Assembly (NCBI RefSeq): GCF_009676955.1
Contig: NZ_CP045696.1
Span: 3,057,001 to 3,121,000 of the forward strand
DNA length: 64,000 nt
Source of the DNA: Sodaliphilus pleomorphus
Lineage (GTDB): Bacteria > Bacteroidota > Bacteroidia > Bacteroidales > Muribaculaceae
Reading direction: 5' to 3'
Shown here piece by piece: positions 16,529 through 25,414 of the stretch (the first letter of the stretch is position 1; each line of letters opens with the position of its first letter). A model generated the notes under the pieces. That model had not been told where the DNA came from, ran no database searches, and was given only the letters and a program-made list of their open reading frames with translations. A program made the translations under genes and the position numbers.

Positions 16529-17761
16529 TTACTTGGCACGGTTGATAGTGACGGCACGGTCGAGCGAAGCAGCCTTTGCACCATAGTTGGTGAGCTCGCC
16601 ATCGTTGATTTGTGCGTCGAGACGACCAGCATCGATACCCTTCTTCACGAGCATCTTCTTCACCGAAGCAACACGCTCCTTGCGCAGGCGGGTGTTGATG
16701 GTCTTGTTACCAGTGTAGTTGTCGGCCCAGCCAGTGAGCACGTAGTTGTTCGACTCGTTCTTCATCACTTCGCCCACAGCGTCAACAACCTTCTGCTGAA
16801 CGCCCACAACCTTCGAAACGTTGATGGGGAAGTAAACGGTTGCGAGAGGAGCCTCGGCCACAGGAGCGGGTTCGGGAGCCTTGCGGTTGCGGCACTCGTC
16901 GAGTTGCTGCTTCAGGTTGGCAATGTTCTGGTTGGCAGCCTCAAGTTTTGCACGCAGGTCGTCAACATAAGCATCGGTGTACTTGATCTCGGGGCAAACG
17001 GGAACCACGGGAGCATTCCACTCAGTCTTGTTGAACTTGTAGGAAAGACCAACGAGTACCGAAGGAATCTCGTTCCAGCTCTTGCCAGCGTTCCAGCCAT
17101 CAACATGCTCTTGCATCTCGTCGAAACGCAGGTCGAGCAGGATGTTGACGTGATTGCTCACACGGAAGGTGTTCAACAAACCAGCACGGAAGCTGAAGTT
17201 ACGCGACTCCTTGCCTTCGTTGGCCGAATACTCCCAGTTACCCCTGTCGTCGTTCATGAGCTCACGAGAATATACCCAGTGAATGCCCATACCGCCGTAG
17301 AGCACAGCGTTGTAGAAACGACCGGGCTTGTAGCCCATCACCCAGTTGGTGAGGTTGAACATCAGGTCGCCAAATGCACCAATGTTGTTGAATTGCTGCT
17401 TGTGGAAACCGTCTTTAGCAAGCTCGTTGCGGTAGCCCAGCACGCTCTCATAGTAGGCAGGTGTTGCACCCTTGAGCTGCTCAAACTCACCGCCGAAGCG
17501 TGCTCCCCACAGTGGAGAGAACCACTTGCCTACAGCGAGGTTGCCCTTCAGGCCAATACGATCGCCAAACTTAGCATGCTTGTCGTACTTCGACATCATG
17601 ACGCCAGCTCCGCCTTCTGCCTCAACAAACCAGTTGTCCTGCATTCTGTTGAACAGATAGCCTTGAGCTGGATCCTCAACATAAGTCACCTCCTGAGCGT
17701 TGACTGCAGCAGGTGCCATCAGCATTGCGCATGCAAATGCTAATAATGTAATCTTTTTCAT
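16529..17761 (-). CDS. OmpA family outer membrane protein
   Basis: The 410-residue protein has a signal peptide (cleavage probably after VNAQE, near residue 22), an N-terminal beta-barrel of about 230 residues, and a short coiled-coil linker (about 260-295, DLRAKLEAANQNIANLKQQL). The C-terminal OmpA domain includes TGWADNYTG and NTRLRKERVASVKKMLVKKGI, containing the Asp and Arg that bind the diaminopimelate of peptidoglycan. It is likely an abundant envelope-anchoring protein. It stands alone, with its own terminator and an AT-rich upstream region. Confidence 0.92.
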   Translation of the reverse strand: MKKITLLAFACAMLMAPAAVNAQEVTYVEDPAQGYLFNRMQDNWFVEAEGGAGVMMSKYDKHAKFGDRIGLKGNLAVGKWFSPLWGARFGGEFEQLKGATPAYYESVLGYRNELAKDGFHKQQFNNIGAFGDLMFNLTNWVMGYKPGRFYNAVLYGGMGIHWVYSRELMNDDRGNWEYSANEGKESRNFSFRAGLLNTFRVSNHVNILLDLRFDEMQEHVDGWNAGKSWNEIPSVLVGLSYKFNKTEWNAPVVPVCPEIKYTDAYVDDLRAKLEAANQNIANLKQQLDECRNRKAPEPAPVAEAPLATVYFPINVSKVVGVQQKVVDAVGEVMKNESNNYVLTGWADNYTGNKTINTRLRKERVASVKKMLVKKGIDAGRLDAQINDGELTNYGAKAASLDRAVTINRAK

Positions 17762-17828
17762 AGACTTACGTTTTTTTTGTTATTGTAATTAAACACTTAA
17801 AAAATTATATTCTACAACAAATTATGTG

Positions 17829-17836
17829 CAAATATA
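17829..17836 (-). promoter_or_regulatory. Candidate -7 element for the OmpA-family gene
   Basis: TATATTTG on the minus strand in a strongly AT-rich stretch, giving a leader of about 60 bases. No TTG occurs at the right distance. Confidence 0.35.
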
Positions 17837-17882
17837 TATATTTTTTGTGAATGGCGAGCACTCTTTTTCAAAAAAAGCGTTT

Positions 17883-19940
17883 TTATTCACCTTTTTTTTG
17901 TTTTTTCACCCAGTTTTCGATTTTTTCAGCGATATTTTCGGGTGTAAAACCAAATTTTTCTTCCAGTACCTTGTAGGGAGCCGATGCCCCAAAATGGTCA
18001 AGACCATATATATAGCCGTTAGGTATCACTCTGAGCAGGGTCGAGGGCAGTCCTGCTGTGAGTCCAAAGGCAGGCACTCCGCCCGGTATCACTTGCTCGC
18101 AATAGGACTTGTCTTGATTTAAGAACAAGCCTATCGAGGGTATCGACACTACTTGTGCCTTGATGCCGCTTGTGGCAATTATGCGTGCGGCATCGATGAG
18201 TGTTGCCACCTCCGATCCGTTGCCCACGAGCACAACATCGGGGTTGGCCTCGGCTTTCACCACATAGCCGCCGCGCTGGGCGCCCAGTGCATCGTTGTAT
18301 CGGGCTGCGTAGTCGTTGCCATGCTGCGAGGGCAGGTCGGCAACGTTCTGGCGCGAGAGTATGAGCGCCGTTGGGGTAGTGGTGTTTTCCATTGCCATTT
18401 TCCAGGCTACCGTTGTTTCGGCAGCATCGGCCGGTCGCAGCACCAGCATGCTGTTGCGGCCGTGATGATTTTTGAGCTCCTCGAGCAGGCGTATTTGTGC
18501 TTCTTGCTCTACGGGCTCGTGGGTAGGTCCGTCTTCGCCCACGCGGAACGCGTCGTGGGTCCATATGAATTTCACGGGCAGCTCCATGAGTGCCGATAGT
18601 CTCACTGCCGGCTTCATGTAGTCGCTGAATACAAAGAAGGTGGCGCAGGCACCTATCAGGCCGCCGTGCAGGGCGATGCCGTTGATGATCGCTGTCATTG
18701 CCAGCTCCGACACGCCGCTGTGCAGGAATGCGCCGCCGAAGTCGTGTGGCTTGAAAGCTCCCGTCTTCTTCAGGAAGGCTTCGGTCTTGTCGCTGTTGGC
18801 CAGGTCGGCCGACGATACAATCATGTTGTGCTCTTTCTCGCCGAGCACGGCCAGCACGTCGGCACTCGCCGAGCGGGTGGCAATGCCTGGTTTGTGCACG
18901 ATACTCGAGTAGTCGATTGCTTCTATCTTGCCGTCGATGTAGTTTTTCAGCTCTTGAGCCTTTTCGGGATTGGCTTCAATCCATTTTTGCTCTTGAGCCT
19001 TGCGCTCGACTACAATTTTCCTGAGCTCGTCGTTGCGCTTGGCATAGAGGTCGGCCACCTCGGCAAAGGTGACCCATGGGTTTTGTGGGTCACCCCCCAG
19101 GTTCTCTATAGTCTTCTCATAGCTTGCCCCCGACTTGCTCAGCGGGTTGCCGTGGGTGCTGCATTGCCCCTCATAGTTTTTCCCGTCGGCTGTCACGCAG
19201 CCGCGTCCCATGATGGTGTGTCCCACAATCAGGGTGGGGCGCATCGTCTCGTGCTGGGCTTTTTCTATGGCCTCGGCCATGGCAACGGGGTCGGTGCCGT
19301 CAACTTCGAGCACATTCCAGTTCCATGCGCGGTACTTGGCTGCTGTGTTCTCGTTGCTCACCGCGTCGCAGTCGGTCGAGAGTTGCACATCGTTGCTGTC
19401 GTAGAACATGATGAGATTGCTCAGCCCCAGGTAGCCGGCTATGCGGCCTGCCTCCTGAGAGATGCCCTCTTGCACGCCGCCGTCGCTGATGAAAGCATAG
19501 GTCTTGTGGCTGAACACAGGGCTGTAGTGCTGGCTTATAAACCGCTCGGCTATGGCGCAGCCCACGGCCATCACATGCCCTTGGCCCAGTGGACCCGAGG
19601 TGTTCTCTATCCCATGCTCGGGGTCAAGCTCGGGATGTCCAGGGCAGCGGCTGCCCCAGCTGCGGAAGCTCTTGATGTCGTCGATGCTGTACTTGCCCGT
19701 CAAGTGCAGCACGCCGTAGAGCATGGGCGACATGTGACCAGGGTCGAGGAAGAAACGGTCGCGGCCAAACCAGGTGGGGTCGTCGGGATCGTTGATGATA
19801 TAACTTGAATAGAGCACGTTGATGAAATCGGCTCCCCCCATGGCACCTCCGGGGTGACCCGATTTGGCATTTTCAACCATGGCGGCAGCCAAGATGCGAA
19901 TGTTGTTGGCAGCGCGATCCATCAGTTCTTTGTTTAACAT
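17883..19940 (-). CDS. tkt: Transketolase
   Basis: This thiamine-diphosphate enzyme transfers two-carbon units in the non-oxidative pentose phosphate pathway. The 685 residues are full length. The ThDP-binding motif starts at about residue 156 with GDG replaced by SDGGVQEG, and continues to the Asn of FYDSNDVQL; the Pyr domain follows (DADVLAVLGEKEH near 360, with FSDYMKPAVRLSAL and THDAFRVGEDGPTHEP near 475), and a C-terminal domain. Single gene, with a -7-like TAATTTTG at 20004-20011 upstream. Confidence 0.96.
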   Translation of the reverse strand: MLNKELMDRAANNIRILAAAMVENAKSGHPGGAMGGADFINVLYSSYIINDPDDPTWFGRDRFFLDPGHMSPMLYGVLHLTGKYSIDDIKSFRSWGSRCPGHPELDPEHGIENTSGPLGQGHVMAVGCAIAERFISQHYSPVFSHKTYAFISDGGVQEGISQEAGRIAGYLGLSNLIMFYDSNDVQLSTDCDAVSNENTAAKYRAWNWNVLEVDGTDPVAMAEAIEKAQHETMRPTLIVGHTIMGRGCVTADGKNYEGQCSTHGNPLSKSGASYEKTIENLGGDPQNPWVTFAEVADLYAKRNDELRKIVVERKAQEQKWIEANPEKAQELKNYIDGKIEAIDYSSIVHKPGIATRSASADVLAVLGEKEHNMIVSSADLANSDKTEAFLKKTGAFKPHDFGGAFLHSGVSELAMTAIINGIALHGGLIGACATFFVFSDYMKPAVRLSALMELPVKFIWTHDAFRVGEDGPTHEPVEQEAQIRLLEELKNHHGRNSMLVLRPADAAETTVAWKMAMENTTTPTALILSRQNVADLPSQHGNDYAARYNDALGAQRGGYVVKAEANPDVVLVGNGSEVATLIDAARIIATSGIKAQVVSIPSIGLFLNQDKSYCEQVIPGGVPAFGLTAGLPSTLLRVIPNGYIYGLDHFGASAPYKVLEEKFGFTPENIAEKIENWVKKQKKGE

Positions 19941-20066
19941 AACGATTTGCTGTTTTTATTGGTTAGTATATAATATGTGTAGGTCTTATTTTTCACGAAA
20001 GTACAAAATTAAAGGTGTATCACCAAATTTTTGGATTGAAATGATTGCTGCCGTTCTCTTTATTCT

Positions 20067-20104
20067 GAAAAAAATGACTGCGGCTATGTTACGGCCGCAG
20101 TCAT
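20067..20104 (-). terminator. Intrinsic terminator after the MFS permease gene
   Basis: A perfect 11-bp stem (20094-20104 with 20074-20084), 9-base loop, then seven T on the minus strand, 34 bases after the stop codon. Confidence 0.9.
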
Positions 20105-20137
20105 GCGATAAGTTTAGTAAGTGTTGTACTATTGCAA

Positions 20138-21427
20138 TCAGGCCTTGGCCTTCAAATTGGTCTTGCTGCCCACACGCGCATAGAAGAGAATGTAGGCTGC
20201 GCACACAAGCACCACGGTGTAGCTGGTCAGGAAGCTGCCTGTCACATCGGCTACCCAGCCCTGGAGCGGAACAAGGATGCCGCCGCCCACAACCATGGTC
20301 ATGAACATGCCGCTGGCAAACTCGGTGTACTTGCCGAGGCCTTCAACTGCCATGTTGAAGATGCCGCCCCACATGACCGATGTGCACAGGCCGCCAAGCA
20401 CCAGAAACAAGATGCCCACGGGAACCTTTGCCGTGGTGAGCGAGCCGCTCGAGCCCTCGAAGCCGATGATGGGAACATGGACGCCTGTAGGGGCAAACAT
20501 GCCGATGAGCACAAACACGATCACAACGCTTGCCAAGAAGCTCACCTGCGTGCGGCTGCTCACCTTGCCGCCTATGGCGCCGCCCACGAGACGGCCCACA
20601 AGCATAAGCAGCCAGTATACGCCGGCAATGGTAGCTGCAATCCCAGCATCCATGCCGAAACCTGGCGTGGCCGCATTGGTGGGCGTCGACAGGTACTGAA
20701 GCACATAGGTGGGCAGACCCACCTCAACGCCCAAATACAGGAAGATGGCAAGAATGCCAAGGTTGAAATGGCGGTATTTGAAAGCGCCTGTTGTGGTGTT
20801 GCCCTCGCTCTTGACGACGTTGGTCACAGGCTCGGGTATCTTGACGAGCGCAAGCACTACAAACACGAGTGCAAACACGCCAAGAGCGATAAACAGTGCC
20901 GGGTTGGCATCAGAGATCGAGGCCTTGGCCGTGTCGCCCACAAGCGCGCCTACCAAGATGGTGACAATTGTTGCTGCAAACGAGTTGCAGGCACCGCCGA
21001 ACTGGATGAGCTGGTTGCCCTTGTTGCCGCCGCCGCCCAGGGTGTTGAGCATGGGGTTGACTACAGTGTTGAGCATGCACATGCAGAATCCGGCAATGAA
21101 TGCGCCCAGAAGGTAAACCCAGAAGCTTTGCACGCTGTCCCATCCTGACACATATTCCAGAAACACGCCAACAAAGCCTATTGCGATTGCCAGCAGGGCT
21201 GTGTTCTTATAACCAATTTTCTTGAGCAGCAGTCCCGACGGTATACCCATCACCAAGTAGGCTATGAAGTTGGCCGTATTACCGAGCTGTGCCTGGAAGT
21301 TGGAGATGTGAAACTGGTTTTTGGTAATCACTGCCATAGGATTGCACAGGTTGGTGACAAATGCAATCATTGCGAAGAGTAGAAACATCATGATGATGGC
21401 TACCCATTGTTTTTTTTGTTGAGCCAT
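20138..21427 (-). CDS. gluP: Sugar MFS permease, glucose/galactose GluP/FucP-like
   Basis: This 429-residue inner membrane transporter has about 12 helices. It resembles the FHS family (FucP, GluP), which imports sugars with H+: LCNPMAVITKNQFHISNFQAQ in helix 1 and its loop, VMGIPSGLLLKKIGYK after helix 2, and AFIAGFCMCMLNTVVNPMLNTLGG in helix 4. Substrate is probably glucose or galactose by similarity. It is transcribed alone; its upstream region holds a 15-bp inverted repeat with a nested palindrome. Confidence 0.85.
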   Translation of the reverse strand: MAQQKKQWVAIIMMFLLFAMIAFVTNLCNPMAVITKNQFHISNFQAQLGNTANFIAYLVMGIPSGLLLKKIGYKNTALLAIAIGFVGVFLEYVSGWDSVQSFWVYLLGAFIAGFCMCMLNTVVNPMLNTLGGGGNKGNQLIQFGGACNSFAATIVTILVGALVGDTAKASISDANPALFIALGVFALVFVVLALVKIPEPVTNVVKSEGNTTTGAFKYRHFNLGILAIFLYLGVEVGLPTYVLQYLSTPTNAATPGFGMDAGIAATIAGVYWLLMLVGRLVGGAIGGKVSSRTQVSFLASVVIVFVLIGMFAPTGVHVPIIGFEGSSGSLTTAKVPVGILFLVLGGLCTSVMWGGIFNMAVEGLGKYTEFASGMFMTMVVGGGILVPLQGWVADVTGSFLTSYTVVLVCAAYILFYARVGSKTNLKAKA

Positions 21428-21484
21428 TTTTGTTTTGTTTATGAATGTTATTATCTTATTTTTGGTTCCTTATTGAAAAAGAAG

Positions 21485-21534
21485 AAAAAATTTGCTGTAT
21501 TGGTATCTCAGTGTAAATTTACAGCAAATTTTTT
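21485..21534. repeat. Perfect 15-bp inverted repeat with a nested 12-bp palindrome
   Basis: Positions 21485-21499 and 21520-21534 are exact reverse complements with a 20-base spacer. Within it TGTAAATTTACA (21512-21523) is a perfect palindrome that shares bases with the 3' arm. It could be an operator for the MFS gene or a second terminator after yggS. Confidence 0.6.
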
Positions 21535-21562
21535 AATTGTCGTCTTTTTCGAGTGATTTCTG

Positions 21563-21589
21563 AAAAAAAAACTACTCTCTTTCAGTAGT
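21563..21589 (-). terminator. Intrinsic terminator after yggS
   Basis: On the minus strand ACTACT (21584-21589) pairs with AGTAGT (21571-21576) around a 7-base loop and is followed by eight T. It begins 13 bases after the yggS stop. Confidence 0.75.
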
Positions 21590-21601
21590 CTTCCATCCTT
21601 G

Positions 21602-22267
21602 TCAGTATTCTCTTGGCCCGAAGATGTCGGTGCCTATGCGCACCATCGTCGAGCCTTGGTCGACGGCTATCTTCCAGTCGTGGCTCATGCCCATGCTCAC
21701 ATCCTTGAACTCAGGGTAGGTGAAAAATTCCTTCTTGAGCAGGTCGTAGGTGTGTCGCACCATGCCGAACTCGTGGGCCACTTGTTTCACGTCGGGGGTG
21801 TTGGTGGCCATGGCCATCACTCCTGTGATGCGCACGTGGTCATAGCCCTCGAGCTGGCCCTGGGTGGCCGCGTTGAGCAGCTCCTCGATGCTGAAACCAC
21901 TCTTGGTCTCTTCTTGGGCCACGTGCAGCTGGAGCAGCACATCCACGCTTCGCCCTATGCGAGCGGCCTCTTTTTCTACAGTTTTGAGCAGCTTCACGCT
22001 GTCGATGCTCTCGATGAGTGTCACTACTGGCATGATCATGCGCACCTTGTTGGTTTGCAAGTGCCCTATCATGTGCCACTCGATATCGGGCGGGAGCTGG
22101 GGGTGCTTTTTCACCATTTCCTGGGCATGATTTTCTCCAAACAGGCGTTGACCAGCGTCGTAGGCCTCTTGCAGCTTCTCGACGGGATGATACTTTGACA
22201 CAGCCACCAGTTTCACCCCCTCGGGTAGCTGCGACGTGATTTTGCTTATGTTTTCTCCTATCGACAT
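21602..22267 (-). CDS. yggS: YggS family pyridoxal phosphate homeostasis protein
   Basis: The 221-residue single-domain TIM barrel binds PLP without known catalytic activity and keeps vitamin B6 and amino acid pools in balance. The PLP lysine lies in KLVAVSKYHP near residue 27. Further family motifs are FGENHAQEMVKKH (about 63-75), WHMIGHLQTNK (about 82-92) and LSMGMSHDW-type MGMSHDWKIAVDQGSTMVRIG near the end. It follows the DUF4494 gene after 80 bases on the same strand; the two genes are a pair in many Bacteroidales. Confidence 0.93.
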   Translation of the reverse strand: MSIGENISKITSQLPEGVKLVAVSKYHPVEKLQEAYDAGQRLFGENHAQEMVKKHPQLPPDIEWHMIGHLQTNKVRMIMPVVTLIESIDSVKLLKTVEKEAARIGRSVDVLLQLHVAQEETKSGFSIEELLNAATQGQLEGYDHVRITGVMAMATNTPDVKQVAHEFGMVRHTYDLLKKEFFTYPEFKDVSMGMSHDWKIAVDQGSTMVRIGTDIFGPREY

Positions 22268-22347
22268 AGTAGGTTGAAAAATGGTAGTTTAAATGTCGTT
22301 ACATGTATAGTGTAGCGTGGCATGTGCTACTGCGCCGCCGCTGCACG

Positions 22348-22833
22348 CTACTGCTGGGCGCTGTCTTGCGCGTTCTGGCGGGCAGCCTTGTCGGCCAGTG
22401 TTTCTTTCAGGTTGGCAGCAAAGACGTCGAGAAGCGGCGTCTCGGTAATCTGGGCGATTTCGTAGTCAAACATGGTGCCGTTCATCCCCTTCATGAAGGT
22501 CTCGAGGGCATACTTGAACTCGCTGGCCTGCACCAGATAGTAGGATGGGGTGCGCTTCTCGGCAGCTGTCTTCTCGTCGATGGTGATCATGTTGATTTTC
22601 ACTTTGTACCACTTGTCGCCGCTGTCGTCGTAGAAGATGTCGTCGAGACGCACTTTCTTGACTGCCGACACGGTGAACTCGCCTGAGATGTAGGGCTGCA
22701 TTTCTTCGGTGATTCTTGCCTCGGCCTCGGTAAACGAAAGCGCGTCGACCAGATAGGGCTCGGTTACCGTCTTTATGTTGCCAGTTTCGAGTGTTTTATC
22801 GTATTTTACTTTTGTTTCAAACCATTGTGACAT
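22348..22833 (-). CDS. DUF4494 domain-containing protein
   Basis: The 161-residue protein begins MSQWFETKVKYDKTLETG and has the family's LVDALSFTEAEARITEE and WYKVKINMITIDEKT. It carries no signal peptide or membrane segment. The domain is confined mainly to Bacteroidetes and has no assigned function. It precedes yggS. The acidic, charged C-terminal tail (DKAARQNAQDSAQQ) looks disordered. Confidence 0.85.
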   Translation of the reverse strand: MSQWFETKVKYDKTLETGNIKTVTEPYLVDALSFTEAEARITEEMQPYISGEFTVSAVKKVRLDDIFYDDSGDKWYKVKINMITIDEKTAAEKRTPSYYLVQASEFKYALETFMKGMNGTMFDYEIAQITETPLLDVFAANLKETLADKAARQNAQDSAQQ

Positions 22834-22906
22834 GTTGATGATACTTTTAGAATATTAATGACTGTATATAAATTGATTGTCTTGATTGATGTGTATTTTT
22901 GCAATG

Positions 22907-22943
22907 CAAAGTTACACATTTATTTCAATTATTGATAACTTTG
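22907..22943. promoter_or_regulatory. Divergent -7 elements for DUF4494 and yigZ
   Basis: TAACTTTG occurs on the minus strand at 22907-22914 and on the plus strand at 22936-22943, so two identical -7 boxes point away from each other 21 bases apart. The plus one is 9 bases before the chosen yigZ start. Confidence 0.5.
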
Positions 22944-22951
22944 TAACCGAT

Positions 22952-23554
22952 ATGAGCGATTTTTTCAGAACCATTCAAGCCGAGTCGCGAGGCCTATACA
23001 AGGAGAAAATGAGCAAGTTTATCTCCTTTGCTGTCCCTGTCGTCACGGCCGACCAGGCTCGTGCAGTGGTGAAGCGCATAGCCAACGAGTACCACGACGC
23101 TCGGCATTGCTGCTGGGCCTATATGATAGGCACTGCCCGCAACGAGTATCTCTCGAGCGACAACGGCGAGCCCTCGGGCACGGCAGGCAAGCCCATCTTG
23201 GGGCAAATCAACTCCTATGGCCTGACCAACGTCGTGATTGTTGTCGTGCGCTACTTCGGCGGCATCAAGCTGGGCACCTCGGGCCTTATAGGCGCTTACC
23301 GTGAAGCGGCGCGCCAGGCCATTGCCAGTGCCGTGATTGTGGAGTGTCACGAGCAGGCACGTGTCACTTTCAATTTCCCCTACTTGAGCATGAACGATGT
23401 GATGAAGATTGTGAAGGCCGACGAGAAGATCCACGTGATCGACCAGAAGTTTGACAACGACTGCCTGATGACGCTCGAAACCGATGCCGACCGCCTGCCG
23501 CCATTGAAGCAGCGGTTGCTCGATGTCACGGGGCTGGCTGTCATCTCGGGCTGA
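22952..23554 (+). CDS. yigZ: YigZ/IMPACT family protein (UPF0029)
   Basis: The 200-residue protein starts MSDFFRTIQAESRG and carries the Impact N-domain: SKFISFAVPV, then HHDARHCCWAY-like YHDARHCCWAY near residue 46, and the signature GEPSGTAGKPIL near 69. It ends with the UPF0029 C-terminal domain. Its bacterial role is unclear; the eukaryotic IMPACT protein affects translation control. The start is set at 22952 because the -7 element at 22936 lies inside the longer reading frame. The 3' end overlaps the convergent thioesterase gene by 14 bases. Confidence 0.88.
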   Translation: MSDFFRTIQAESRGLYKEKMSKFISFAVPVVTADQARAVVKRIANEYHDARHCCWAYMIGTARNEYLSSDNGEPSGTAGKPILGQINSYGLTNVVIVVVRYFGGIKLGTSGLIGAYREAARQAIASAVIVECHEQARVTFNFPYLSMNDVMKIVKADEKIHVIDQKFDNDCLMTLETDADRLPPLKQRLLDVTGLAVISG

Positions 23555-24287
23555 AACAGAACCGGGCCCGGCAGTGGCTCAGCCTGCCGCTGTCGACCGA
23601 CAGCTTGCAGTCGAGCCCATCGTTGTCGTTGAGGTTTACTTCCACAGTGTCGCCGCAACGGGTCTCGTGCATGAAGGCGATTTCGAGGCGGCGCACCAGT
23701 TGCTTGTCATATTTTTCAAGCGGGAATTGATTCATGAGCAATTCGAGATACTTCACTGTGTTTACATGTCGGTTGATGTCGCAATCGGTGTACTTGAATG
23801 TGTAGCTGGTGCTTTTTGTGGCTTCGGTCACCATGTGCAGGCGGCCTTGCGGGGCAACGCTGCTTTTTCGGTCCGAAATATTGTTGCTTATGTAACTCAG
23901 CTTTGAAATATCTACTCCCTCGCGGGTGGCATAGTTTATTACCATCCATATTGTGCGCACACCGCCTATCACCACGCCGTCTTTGTCGCATATTTCCATG
24001 TTGCGCTGCGAGAAGTGGCGGTTGTAGTTCTCGATCCATGTGGTGAAGCTGTACTGCTCGTTCACTCGTGGATATCGTGTCATCTCTACGGTCACTCTCG
24101 AGAGTACCCAGCCTTGGTTTGCCTCTATGAGCTTGCTGTAGCCCACTCCCCATGCATTGGCATGCAGGGTGGCTACCTCGATGATGCGGCTCATCACCAG
24201 CGTGAGGGGCATCTCTCTCTCAGGATTGCACTCGGCAGCTGTGAGAAGGTATTTTTGCGTGAATTTTTTGCTGTTGTTTGTTTCCAT
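23541..24287 (-). CDS. Acyl-ACP thioesterase (FatA/FatB-like)
   Basis: The 248-residue protein has two hotdog domains in tandem, the architecture of acyl-ACP thioesterases that release fatty acids from acyl carrier protein. Visible are AWGVGYSKLIEANQGWVLSR in the first domain, WIENYNRHFSQRNMEI, and in the second domain YTDCDINRHVNTVKYLE, with Asp, Asn and His at the active site. Release of free fatty acids is the family activity. It lies 49 bases downstream of the exported peptidase-like gene on the same strand. Confidence 0.88.
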   Translation of the reverse strand: METNNSKKFTQKYLLTAAECNPEREMPLTLVMSRIIEVATLHANAWGVGYSKLIEANQGWVLSRVTVEMTRYPRVNEQYSFTTWIENYNRHFSQRNMEICDKDGVVIGGVRTIWMVINYATREGVDISKLSYISNNISDRKSSVAPQGRLHMVTEATKSTSYTFKYTDCDINRHVNTVKYLELLMNQFPLEKYDKQLVRRLEIAFMHETRCGDTVEVNLNDNDGLDCKLSVDSGRLSHCRARFCFSPR

Positions 24288-24336
24288 GCCTTGGTTTGCT
24301 TTTTACTGAAATTATGATGCAGTGATAATTGTGGAA

Positions 24337-25332
24337 TCATTTGATGCCACAATGGCGTTTCAGCTCGGCGGTCGACGAGTGCTTCTTGCCGTTTAGGTCA
24401 AAAAGGTACTGGTCGATGCTCGTGGGGGCCATGTGCTTCACGCGGTCGAAACGCTCGGGGTGCAAGATGCGGGTCACCACGATGCGCTGTATCTTCAGCT
24501 TGTTGCACTGTGCTGTGCTGTAGCCCATCTTGGCAGGCTCGCGGCCAGGCCCGTTGCTGCTCCAGTAGGTGATATTGCCCTCATGGTCAAAGCCAGTGAA
24601 GACGACGCTGTGCCCGGCCTCCTGGTCATCGCCCTTCACGCCGTTGTCGCCTATGATGGCACCGCGGTCGCTGCCGCGGTCGTCGTTCCGGTTCCAGAAT
24701 ATTTTCACAATGTCGCCTGGCACCATGTGACTCCATATCGGGTTGTTGAGCCATTGCTCGTCGGTCATGTAGGGCTCGTCGGGTGTCTCCTTGTTTTTCG
24801 TGCTCTTGGCGCCACGGTAGGCCGTCATGCTGAAGCCGGCACCCAACTCGTGCACCAGGCAGCCCAGCGACGGGCCGTTGGCGTTGGCACGCCCCCAGAA
24901 GCCCTGGCCGTCGGCTTGCGAGAGCCCTTGGGGATTGAGAGGCCCGACAATGCCCACACAGGGCTTCATGTTGATCCAGGCTTGGCGTGAGATTGCCCCC
25001 TTGCTGTCCCACATGATGAGCGCCTTCACGATGACCGAGTAAGTGGCGCTCGAGCAAAACGACGGCTGTGCCAGGACGGGGTCGAAGTGGGGCTTCTTGT
25101 CGCCCGGGTGCATCTGGAAGGCATTGTCAAGCCCTTGCCAGGCAGTGGTGGCAAAGGTGGCCGTGGGCTGGCTGCCCGTGTAGTAGCCTCCATGTTGGGG
25201 AAAGGAGTCGATAGCTGCCAGTATCGTCTTTTGCCATTGCACGTTTACTTTCTCCTTGGCCATGGTGGGCATTGCAGTGCCGCACAGGATGAGGAGTAAT
25301 GAAAATATAGTGTTTTTAAATACTTTTATCAT
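24337..25332 (-). CDS. Exported cysteine-peptidase-like protein (possible NlpC/P60-type fold)
   Basis: The 331-residue protein has a signal peptide starting MIKVFKNTIF (cleavage near AMA at about residue 25). The order Cys93 (QPSFCSSAT), His241 (AGHSVVFTGFD) and Asn260 (YWSSNG) fits a papain-like or NlpC/P60-type Cys-His-polar triad. A wall-lytic or amidase role is an inference. I do not recognise the family with certainty. The frame is open 40 codons further upstream, but a -7 box lies there, so 25332 is used. It leads the thioesterase gene. Confidence 0.5.
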   Translation of the reverse strand: MIKVFKNTIFSLLLILCGTAMPTMAKEKVNVQWQKTILAAIDSFPQHGGYYTGSQPTATFATTAWQGLDNAFQMHPGDKKPHFDPVLAQPSFCSSATYSVIVKALIMWDSKGAISRQAWINMKPCVGIVGPLNPQGLSQADGQGFWGRANANGPSLGCLVHELGAGFSMTAYRGAKSTKNKETPDEPYMTDEQWLNNPIWSHMVPGDIVKIFWNRNDDRGSDRGAIIGDNGVKGDDQEAGHSVVFTGFDHEGNITYWSSNGPGREPAKMGYSTAQCNKLKIQRIVVTRILHPERFDRVKHMAPTSIDQYLFDLNGKKHSSTAELKRHCGIK

Positions 25333-25353
25333 GATTTCGGTGTATTCACGTCT

Positions 25354-25393
25354 CAAAGGTAATGAAAAAAACGGGATTTTTGTACTACCTTTG
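25354..25393. promoter_or_regulatory. Divergent -7 elements for the peptidase-like and CpsB-like genes
   Basis: TACCTTTG appears on the minus strand at 25354-25361 and on the plus strand at 25386-25393, leaving only 24 bases between. Leader lengths would be about 15-20 bases on each side. No good TTG is present. Confidence 0.5.
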
Positions 25394-25414
25394 CATGACA
25401 AAATTGAGGACAAC

